10,157 nucleotides of DNA, from positions 1-10,157 of the forward strand of contig JAOXYB010067079.1 of NCBI GenBank assembly GCA_028565635.1, given 5' to 3'. Both the position numbers and the translations under genes were made by a program. Under the pieces are notes generated by a model. It saw only the letters and a program-made list of their open reading frames with translations. It ran no database searches and was not told the origin of the DNA. Every line of letters begins with the position of its first letter. The first letter of the stretch is position 1. This DNA comes from Phoronis ovalis (lineage: Eukaryota > Phoronida > Phoronidae). Positions 1-8,900 of the stretch are shown here, piece by piece.

Positions 1-1200
1 GACCTAGTTCAATACACTTCCGGTTCTAGTCACGATGTCGTTTGGTGTCTTTGTTTTGTACTCGACTCATTAGTCGTGCGTAATCTGAACATTAGTTTAT
101 AGTTAAACATTACAATATCATTGCCATAGAAACAGACTCTGGCACAGACTCTAAAGTAAAAACAAAAAGTTGTTTTATGTTATTTTCTCACACTTGTTTC
201 ATATCAATAGATTTGTCTGTGTGGAAGATATGGCTAATAAAATATTACATGCGAAAAAAAGCAATTTGTTGGAAAAAAAATCAGAACAGCAATAAAATTA
301 TTATAGCATTATATGAGTTAATGTATCCCTCTGTATTGTAACATGAGTAAAAATAAATAAAAACGGTTTCAAAATATTGTTTTGATTCACAATAAGGGTT
401 TTCAAATTGCTTAGCAGTTGTAGACAAACTTATTCTTAGTAATCTAACATATCCGTATTCACTAAAATTTTAATCTGTCAAGAAAAATGTAAATGCCTGT
501 GTTTTTGAAATATTTTTTATGTACAATTAATAATTAAAACCATTCCGAGTTAAAACTTAACAACCTAACACTGTTTGTCGTCATTTTATTTTCAATTTTC
601 GAGTGAATTCAGTAGCAGTGGATAGTAACCATAGCTATTTTTTGATTAATTTGTGCCCACAAATAGTAGTATATAATTATAAGATAACTACAAGATCTGT
701 TTCATGAGTGACAAATATTTTTTCAGTTTTTTTCATTGCATACTATAACAGGATCAATGTCATTTATTTTTTCAGTCAGTAATACATGCTCCCAGTTTCC
801 AGAACGATGTGCATTTTAGTTCATGAACCATGATTTGATGACTACTAAACCTCTTATGAAACAAGAAAATACTGCCAGATTATGAGATTGTAAATGAACA
901 AAGAACATAGTATGACATCAAGAATCACTAAAATTGTAGTATTATGTAGGTGGTATCCCTTTTTTATGGTGAATTTAATTAATATGGAAATTACCCTTCT
1001 AGTATGGTGAAAAACAAGAAATCAAATGAAAATAAACAGTATTTTTGCAAATTTAAATAAGTGGTTGCCATGACAACTATGTTTGGTATCATTGGCTTCA
1101 GAAGAAACAAAATATACTGTCATGATGCTACAAAACTCATGCTGGTTCGTGTCCATTTTCCCAGACTGTCACTGAATGCAGATGTTCATGTGTTTGTTTA
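1..1200. other. AT-rich non-coding DNA upstream of exon A
   Basis: There is no convincing open frame, RNA gene or splice-bounded exon on either strand. The stretch is AT-rich with short A and T runs. Because exon A is entered through an acceptor, this DNA is most simply intron of the same gene, but a 5' flank or another gene's intron cannot be excluded. I looked for the expected preceding M13 exon (Cys-containing, ending in one base of an Ala codon before GT) and did not find it. Confidence 0.6.
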
Positions 1201-1431
1201 CTATTCCCTCTTCTTTCTCTCTCTCCCCTCCCTTCTTCCTGCTCCCTCTCTCTCTCACCCCCTCTCTCTCTCCCTCCCTCTCTCCCTTTGTCCCATTCCC
1301 TCCAACCACCTCCCTTCCTCCCTCCCTCCCACTCCCTCCCACTCCCTCCCTCCCACTCACTCCCTCCCTCACACCCACTCCCTCCCTCCCTCATGCTCTC
1401 TCCCACTCTCTCCCGCTCCCTCCCTCTCTCT
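1201..1431. repeat. Long polypyrimidine CT/CCT low-complexity tract
   Basis: About 230 bases are almost purely C and T on the plus strand. They are built from CTCCCTCCC, CCCACT and CTCTCTCT words, with only occasional A or G. Open frames on both strands here (Ser/Pro/Leu-rich on plus, Arg/Glu/Gly-rich on minus) are products of the composition and not genes. Tracts of this kind are homopurine-homopyrimidine and can form triplex (H-DNA) where mirror symmetric. Confidence 0.95.
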
Positions 1432-1910
1432 GAAATATACATGTAAGACAAGGAAATAAAATGATGATAAGTAATTAAAGTATAAAACTGGAGTTCAATT
1501 GATCTTTATACATTAGTGTTCATATAATTATATTAATTGTCATAATAATATATAATATTTATTTACAATAATAGTAAGCCTTTAGAGATTAAAACATGCA
1601 TATGTTTACTACACATTACAGTACATTTATTATTTAATAAATGATAGCATAAAGTCAAAATTAGGGTTCACATGGGTCCTCAAAATTTTGTGTGCCACTC
1701 GGTCACCCTCTAAGCAAAGTTGGATTGTGTCATATCAGTGTCATATTTCAAGTGAAAAGGTAAAAATCTGAATTGTGTCCATCAGTCAGTATTTGCCTAT
1801 TTTAAGGCCGAGTCAGCATGTTGATTTTTATCCACAGCCTTTCACTGTTTAAGCTCATACAATACTTTGTAGAAATATTATATAAAATCGTTATAATAAT
1901 TGTTTATCAT
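1432..1910. other. AT-rich non-coding stretch
   Basis: No coding frame or splice-bounded exon is visible. The stretch is AT-rich, with many TATAAT-like and AATTA words expected from composition. A donor-like AAAG/gtaaaa near 1756 was considered as an end for the missing upstream exon, but the frame needed for exon A has a TGA just before it. Confidence 0.6.
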
Positions 1911-2212
1911 AAAAGCAAAATATTTTAAAGTTATGAATAATTACATTCAAGGAATTATACCTATTTGCAATTTTTGAATTACAAATAATTTCCATATCAA
2001 ATATCTACCAAACAACATTCTCAATTTTCCAAGAGTTAAATTAAGTTAATGCAGCGACAAAAGCAAGCTATTTTTAAGTTATGAATACATGTAATTGCAT
2101 TCCAGGAATTATGCCTATCTGCAATTTTTGAATTACAAATAATTTCCATATCAATTATCTACCAAATAACATTCTCAATTTTCCAAGAGTTAAATTAATT
2201 TAATGCAGCGAC
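1911..2212. repeat. Two-copy tandem duplication, ~150-bp unit
   Basis: The copies are approximately 1911-2058 and 2059-2212. Both start at AAAAGCAA, pass through TTATGAATA, GCAATTTTTGAATTACAAAT, AATTTCCATATCAA, CATTCTCAATTTTCCAAGAG, and end at TTAATGCAGCGAC. The copies differ by scattered substitutions and by a short insertion (about six bases, around ACATGT) in copy 2. They contain no coding frame. Confidence 0.93.
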
Positions 2213-2273
2213 TATAAAGCCAACTGTAAATAATTTGTCTGCACAGCCAGACATCAATAGCATGCCTGTGCAT

Positions 2274-2606
2274 TCAATCCAATCCAATTTCTTCCGTGAT
2301 TTTCTTGGGGCCCCACTTCGGATTGCTTGCTTTCATGCGGACCACATCGCCAATGGTTGGCATGTTGCCCCAAAACATTTCAGAATTTGGATCTTTACTT
2401 GATGGTTGTCACTTTCTAACTTTTGTGAGGAGAAAACCCTCATCTGGAATCATATCATTATCCATTTTTGAATACCACGAAGCATTACTGATCGCGTGTT
2501 CATGGTCACCTTTAACTTTTGCGCTGCTTTCTTTAAAAATGGACACGATTCGGCATGTGATGTAGGACGGACATGAATCAGCATACGATTTTTTGCCAAT
2601 TACCAT
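2274..2606 (-). pseudogene. Broken coding-like remnant, family not recognised
   Basis: On the minus strand an ATG at 2604-2606 opens 65 codons to a TGA at 2409-2411. The same frame then stays open another 44 codons to a TGA at 2274-2276. Both halves have ordinary protein-like composition, for example MIPDEGFLLTKVRK before the stop, then NSEMFWGNMPTIGDVVRMKA and WGPKKITEEIG after it. One internal stop in an otherwise open frame suggests a decayed gene or transposable-element fragment, although a chance frame is possible. The plus-strand frame across the same bases (2296-2565) looks less protein-like and is probably its shadow. I do not recognise the family and assign no function. It lies just upstream of exon A, in antisense orientation. 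Confidence 0.35.
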
Positions 2607-2643
2607 GCAACAGACACGAATCAGCGAACGGACATGAATTGCA
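2541..2643. repeat. Four degenerate copies of GGACAYGAATCAGC
   Basis: Related words start at about 2541 (GGACACGATTCGGC), 2569 (GGACATGAATCAGC), 2612 (AGACACGAATCAGC) and 2630 (GGACATGAATTGCA). Spacings of about 28, 43 and 18 bases are irregular. The cluster lies at the 5' side of the minus-strand coding-like remnant and next to a perfect hairpin. Confidence 0.7.
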
Positions 2644-2672
2644 TATTAAGTAAAGCAAATTTTACTTAATAT
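2643..2672. repeat. Perfect 12-bp inverted repeat with 6-base loop
   Basis: ATATTAAGTAAA at 2643-2654 is the exact reverse complement of TTTACTTAATAT at 2661-2672, with loop GCAAAT. It is AT-rich, so it may be chance or the remains of a mobile-element terminus. It sits about 90 bp before exon A. Confidence 0.85.
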
Positions 2673-2764
2673 CAAAAAGCATCTAATTTGGCAATACGTA
2701 CAGTACTTTTCCATTTGTAACAGAATTTTCAATAACTCTAGTATATTGTTTTGGGTATTTTTAG

Positions 2765-2926
2765 CTGCTCGCATGTTAAACTCAATGAATAAAGAGGTTA
2801 AGCCATGTAACGATTTTTTTGAATATGCATGTGGAATGTGGAATAAGAAAAATATCATTCCTGATGATAGACCAAGCCATGATGCATTTGGAAAACTTAT
2901 AGACGAGTTAGATGTTGTGTTTAAAG
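2765..2926 (+). CDS. Exon A: start of the M13 ectodomain (AAR...PCNDFFEYACGMW)
   Basis: This 162-bp exon begins after the acceptor tattttta g at 2763-2764 and ends at AAAG before donor gtattc. It enters with two bases of a split codon (CT, giving Ala if the previous exon ends in G) and leaves with one base (G, completed to GAC by exon B). It encodes AARMLNSMN, then PCNDFFEYACGMW with the two conserved cysteines, NIIPDD, and LIDELDVVFK. This matches the first part of the ectodomain, where the CxDFFxYxCGxW signature lies in essentially all M13 peptidases. Aligned by eye to human neprilysin without gaps, the Arg reported to bind substrate carboxylates (Arg102) falls on Ser in DDRPSHDAF, with an Arg two residues earlier. 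The 162-bp length and phase look conserved with vertebrate neprilysin genes, from memory. The exon before it was not found in the window. Confidence 0.95.
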
Positions 2927-5900
2927 GTATTCAATATAAACATTTTCAAACTCAAAGTATTTGTACTGCTTATCACTTTTGCAAATTAATGTTCACATAC
3001 ACTGCAAGTATTATAATAAGAGAGTTATATTTTTATGCCCATCACTATAGTGAATGGGCATATATGATCGTGTACTTGTGTCATCATCATATGTAACCTT
3101 TTCTCTGTCTCACTATAACAGCTTCAACTTTTATTGCATCATTTTCATATTCGGTACAGGTAAGTACAGGTCAAAGTACAGGTCAGATACAATTCCGATC
3201 TTGATTTCTTCCAATTTAAAAGTGGATTTATAAAGTGCATAGATTGGTGAGTGTATTAGGCTAGGTGACTGTTTGGAATAACTTTGATAAGTGGGTCAAA
3301 TGTCCATCCTATTCTTCAACATTTTTCATTGTGCATAATATTTCTTCATCTCACAATAACTGCTTTTGGTTTTTAACCAATTAGCTTTATATTTGTTACA
3401 CTAGGGTAATAAAGGTCAAAGGGCCAGTCATTTGTACTTTTCACTTGGATTATTTTCAAGATGGTGGACTGTTGGCCATTTTTGTTCTCGAAATATTACG
3501 ATCAGTCATATTCAGTACAGGACAGGTAAAGGTCAAAGCACAGGATAGGTATAATTTTGATCTGGATTACTTCCAATATGGCTGCATGACTGTTTGTTCC
3601 CAAGAGGGATTCATAAAGGCCATAGATTGATAGCTATATTAGGCTAGGTGACATTTAAATGACTTTGAGAAGTGGGTCAAATGCTGACACGAATCTTTGA
3701 CATTTTTTGTTATTTTAATACTTCTGTGTCTTGCAATACAGTAGAGTATCTACGCTTCACATCGCTCTCATCCACAACATATAGTTCCTACTTTATTCAA
3801 GGTAAAATTAAATGCCCGACGGATGTATGCATTCTCGCATGTTTAAGCAGCATACATGACTTCACTCTCTTTGTTTTCTTAGAAATGTCACAAACTCCCG
3901 CCACCTAACCGGAACTTTGCGCGCGGACTGGGATTCTCAGCGAAAGGGATATTCATTGTGTTAAAATAGTACAAACGACAATTTAAAATATTAAATGTTT
4001 AAAATTTTAAAACATTTTGTTAAAAAAATGCAGTTTACGAAGATGTACTTAATATATTGTCAGTGACGTTTTAGGGGAGATTCTAGGAGCTGGTTAGACA
4101 AGTACCATGTCTTCTTTATGTACCCTCGATGGCGGATAAACAGTATATCAGGAGCCAAAACAGCTGATATGTGGTTGGCTAGGAGCTGGTTAGGTCGAAC
4201 CCCTCAATTGACGAAAAATGTTTAGTGAAAAAATGACAAAATTTAAAAATGGCACAAGTGTATTGCAAATTTCACAAAAAATCCAATCTTTCCAAGCACG
4301 ACAGATGGGGGGGTGTGTTGATTACGAACGCACCCGCCTTTTGAAATGAGAGGAACATGTTTTACGCCTAATGACAGAATTGGGCCTATTGTTAAGTGTG
4401 CGTATTTGTTTATATGTTATATCGCATAAATTATATAATACTCGACTTGCCTACTTGCGAACGAACCCCCCTTTTGAAAGGCAGGAAAAAAATCACGCTG
4501 AATCGGACATATTGATATAGTTGCTGTTAAATGTTTTTTTTGCTTGTCAATTTTATTTTGGCAGCATAAGCAGCATAAGCGTTTCAGCGACCCTTTCTTT
4601 TTTTTATTTTTAACTACGTAACTTATATTTTCTGGAATAGTTAATTCTAAAAACACTATAAACGGACCCTCCTTTTTGAAAAAGTGTCTGACAGACCTGC
4701 TTTCAGCTTAAAACTGTGGACCGCTGCTGAATAAGATAATTATTTTACACAAAGTGATATTTTCTTAATTAGGACGGTGCAAAAGTCTTCTGGGGCTCTT
4801 TCAGGTGGCAAAATAAGAATGAAAGTAAAACACGTATAGTTCACATGAAATCAATATTAATCAGAAATAATTAAAGTATTCCACAGATTTCACCACTAAT
4901 GTGCTATTCTGCAAATTTTATGAAATTTGGATCATTTTCAAACATAATAAAGTTGTATTTGCGATTTCTCGAAATTACGGTTCAATTTTATGTGTCAACT
5001 CGTTTGGGTAATTATACTGTACTGTGTCGAAAGATAGGTAGTGGGACGTATTTTAGAAACTGGGTATAACCATGGAGTGTTGGGACCTTGTTTATGGACA
5101 ACCCTGGTGTTTCAAGTCAACTCAGTCAGATTCAGTTACTGTCTGTCGCCGTTTTGCTACACCAAGCCCCCTTGCAGGGTCTTACAAGATTAAAAGTTCC
5201 TTTTTATGAACAAGATGCATGTAAGCCGCGAATTCTATTAATAATAGACAAGTACTTGGAAAAGTAATATGAAGAATTTCACTAACTAAAAAAATATCTG
5301 TCATACTACTTTCTAGCTTGTGATCACAGTAGAAACAGATATATACTGATCATAACTATAAGACTGAGATTTGAAGTCTTATAGTTTGTCCAACAAGTAC
5401 GTAGAAATTAAAGTTAAATCTGAATGAAAGCAAAACACTAAATGTAGACTTTGACTTTGACTCTCACAGAAGAATGATGTTTTCTGCGGTCTCTGTGGGT
5501 ACAGTAAATCCATGTTTTCATTTATTTTTATTGACATTTGCAAACAATTGATGATATATGAGGTCAAATTTTTATTTACGGGAAACTGAAACTGGCGACA
5601 AAGAAGTATTAATTAAACCTGAAAATAGTTTTGCCAAAAACAACTAGTGGTCAAATAATTCTGATTTTTGTTAAAAGAGATATAATTGTGAAATCCAAAT
5701 GAACACCCCCTTTGAATTCCTGCTCTTTCTTAAAGTAGTGTATTGTTGTTGTGTACTAGTGATGTTTTTTTAGTGCTTTGTCGGAAATTACTATATTGCT
5801 GCGTGTTTATAAAATTAATCAGATCTGTTTGCTCCTGTCAATTTTGTAGCAGTTTTAATTTTTCTGTTCACGTGTAAATTAACGTTTCCTCAATGTTATT

Positions 5901-8900
5901 CCCTGGTGTTTCCTACCACACGTGAAATTAAGAAATATAATGTCACAATTTCTTGTTCAGAAGAATTAAGACCTACCAAGCTATACATAATACTTTAAAA
6001 ATTTACTGCAAAAGCCAAAAACATTTTCATTATTCCATAAAAATTATAAATTTTGAGGATCCAAGAATTTAAAAACAGTTTCAAACATAACAAAATAGAA
6101 ACATTTATTATTTTTTAAAGGAAACATTACTTCAGTTATTATGTATATTTCTAAAATGTTACAAGCTTGGGCGTGCATTTCCATAACAACAACTTTGCAA
6201 ATGCCCTTTTATGCTACTCGGTGACAAACAGTAAAGACGTTTGTGTAATGCAGATTTTTAAGAATCAAATTATATTGCAGATATTTATATACACCAAGGA
6301 CCACAATGTAAAGCCAAAATAGAGACCTAAAACAATGCTATTTTTCATTTAGAATGCATCTTCATATTCAGTACAGGGTAAATATATAGATTAAAGTACA
6401 GATCAATTGAAAGTTTGTCCTGACCACTTTCAAGATGGCTGACTGGCAGCCATGTATGTTCGTGAGGTTGTACGTCACAAAAACAGCTTCTATCCGATCA
6501 GTTTCATATTTGGTACAGAGTAAGTACGGGTCAGGTATAATTTGGTGCCAGATTACTTCCAATAATATGGCTGACTAGCAGCCATGTTTGTTCCTGCCCC
6601 ATATTGCCCCACTTGCTAGAAAGACGAACCATTGACTGGATGATTCAAAAGTAGATTCATGAAATCAAGGCAATAGGTTGATGGCTGTAATAGGCTGGGT
6701 GACATTTTAAAATGATATGACGAGAAGTGGGTTAAATGCTGAAATGAATCTTTGGACATTTTTTGTTGTGCTTAATAGTTTTCTGACTTGCAATACCTGC
6801 TTCAGTTTTTATTAGATCTGCTACCTATTTGGTACAGGGTGAATCCAGGTCAAAATACCGGATGGTTATAATTTGATCACTTCCATATGGTCGACGGTCA
6901 TCCATGTTTCTCCCGACAGAGCATGTCACGTTAATTATGCTCATTTTGACATTTTTTGTTGTGCGTAACAGTTTCTTTGTCTCGCAATAACTGCAATTAC
7001 TGCATTTGTAGTACAGGGTGAACACAGGTAAAGTATAACTGGGTATAATTTTGACCTGAATCAATTCCAACATGGCTGACTGGTGGCAATGTTTGTTTCT
7101 GAGAGGGCACATCATAATACGTTTATAGTTGTAAAGATGAAGTGCATCGAAGGTGGTTTTAAGAGGCTATATATAGGTGGGGAGGGAGCGGTCAAAACTG
7201 ATTTTGCCCAAGTACAGAAAACTCTGATAAATAGTGAGATCACTTTCATTCAGAAAGTATAGAAAGGTCATTACAAATACAGGCCAAGTTTGAACATGAT
7301 TTGGATCATTTTCCAACATGGCTGATTGATGTCCATGTTTATCCCCGTAGATGGTACTCCAATAACAACTTTAGTTTTTATCGGATCAGTTTCATATTAG
7401 GTACAGCATAAATATACAGGTTCAGTCTGATTTTAACTTGCTTCAATGGCAGATATTGGTGGACATTTTGTTTACCGAGACAGCATGTCATGGTATGTCT
7501 TTAGCAGCAAAAGTGGAGCGTTGCCTGGAAGATTCAAAGGTGGTTTTTAGAAGGCCTTAGGTGAGTGAAAACTGGGCCTATAACTGCTATCCGAAACTTC
7601 CAACATTTTTTTGCAACCATCAAGTTGTTTTTGCCCAAATCTTGAAAAGTCTGATATGTATATAGATCATTTTAAATCAGAAGGTAAATGGAGGCAACAA
7701 TATAGGTCAGTATTGATTTTGACCTGGATCACTTCCAATATGGTCGACTGGATAATTTTAAGGTGGATATATAAAGGCCAGATCGAGGTGGGAATTAGTG
7801 TTAATGGTTTGGGTTGTAGTTTAGAAAAACTTTGAAAGGTTGGTCAACTTGATCTAAATATTTTCTAAACATTTTCCTGCAGTTGGCAAGCCTTTATGCA
7901 AAATCTTAAAACTCTGATATATGGAGAGATCACTTTAAAGTTGGAGTTCCAGAAACTTTTGAGTGAAATGACATCAAATTGAATTTTTGGGTATATATGT
8001 GGCGATTGTGTAAAGATTCTGGAACCCCAACTTTAAAACTACTTTATTATGATGGGTATTTGTCTGCAAAGCTGACCTCTTGCTTTAGTTAACTTAAAAC
8101 AGTGTCCTATACAAATTTATACGTTTAAAGACTTGTTTTTTAAAAATATTATCATTTTTTAGACATTTTACAAGCAAAACCAAATAGTGAGGACACCGAG
8201 GCCACCATAAAGGCTAAGGATTTATACCAGTCTTGCATCAATGATCGTGAGTATAATAAAGGATTTATACCAGTCATGCATCAACAATCGTGAGTATAAT
8301 AAAGAATTTATACCAGTCTTGCATCAACGACTGTGAGTATAATAAAAAAATGTTTGCTATGGGTAATTACAATGTCTACATGCATCATAATTTCAATCAA
8401 GGAAAACATTTATTTCTGACATTCTCAAGATTCTCTATATTATTAACTTTAATTAAGGCCACAGCAAAAATAAAAGTTGTTTAATGGGCGAAAGCCATCA
8501 AAAACTGAGTCGGTTGGTCAGTTTATATGTTTATTGTAAAAAAAAAGTATTTAACGTGCAAAAGCCCTTAAAAACCGAGTCGATTGGAGCTTTACATATT
8601 TTTGAGTTTTGTGCGAGTTTGATTTTTGTGTTTTCTAATTTTTTTACTATGAAATAAATTTTAAAAAATTAAAAAAACAAAATTTGAAGCGATTGGGCCC
8701 GTTAAATAAGTTAAAAAAAAAAATATGAAAGTGAAAATGCCAAAATTTGAAGTGATCATGCCGGCTAACCAAGTTTTTCATTTGGTCTCCCTTACATGTC
8801 TTTTAAAGGGTAAACAGGTTTTGCAAAAAAGTTGGAGTAATTTTCTTTTTAGTATTGATTGAACAGAGGGGAGCCCAGCCTGTTAGAGATCTTCTGAACA

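Larger units (their letters stand above)
2927..8162 (+). other. Large intron between exons A and B (5,236 bp)
   Basis: The donor is gtattc after AAAG, and the acceptor is a T-rich run ending atcattttttag. Phase is 1 on both sides, joining G to AC as an Asp codon. The intron holds two blocks of a degenerate repeat family, a long inverted repeat near its 3' end and several small repeats, listed separately. Stretches of roughly 3710-4080, 4700-5350 and 5390-6340 show nothing beyond AT-rich DNA. No spliced exon with M13 similarity was found in it. Confidence 0.9.
8247..8852 (+). other. Intron between exons B and C (606 bp)
   Basis: The donor is gtgagt and the acceptor ttttctttttag. It begins with the two extra copies of the exon-end repeat. 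It continues through two pairs of short tandem-like repeats (TTAA-nGnGCnAAAGCC...GAGTCGnTTGG at 8481 and 8551, and CAAAATTTGAAGnGAT at 8678 and 8741). The open frame from 8290 begins within repeat copy 2 and is not a gene. Confidence 0.9.

Noticed and set aside
1061-1459. Open frames on both strands across the CT-rich tract
   Set aside because: The Ser/Pro/Leu and Arg/Glu/Gly compositions are produced directly by the low-complexity repeat.
2296-2565. Plus-strand 89-codon open frame
   Set aside because: It overlaps the minus-strand frame that looks more protein-like; no start context, splice support or recognised motif.
2746-2764. TTG-initiated upstream extension of exon A (FWVFL)
   Set aside because: The bases form the pyrimidine-rich intron end with the acceptor AG at 2763-2764; family similarity starts exactly after it.
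2927-3096. Open frame continuing beyond exon A
   Set aside because: M13 similarity stops at VVFK, directly before a donor; exon B supplies the next family residues with matching phase.
3741-3908. Possible extra exon ending at CAAG/gtaaaa or starting after TTTTCTTAG near 3882
   Set aside because: No M13 similarity is expected between exons A and B, which join perfectly, and the reading after 3882 hits a stop quickly.
5020-5190. G+C-richer patch as a possible SINE or tRNA-derived element
   Set aside because: I could not see A-box and B-box promoter words in the right arrangement, nor a tRNA-like fold.
6368-7115. Minus-strand open frames in repeat block 2
   Set aside because: They lie in degenerate repeats, and the reading frame is not kept between copies.
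7611-7835. Plus-strand 74-codon open frame
   Set aside because: It lies within repeat block 2, without recognisable motifs or splice support.
8290-8484. Open frame starting in the donor repeat and containing LYQSCIND
   Set aside because: The peptide comes from copy 3 of the tandem exon-end repeat; it is not in frame with the gene and has no independent support.
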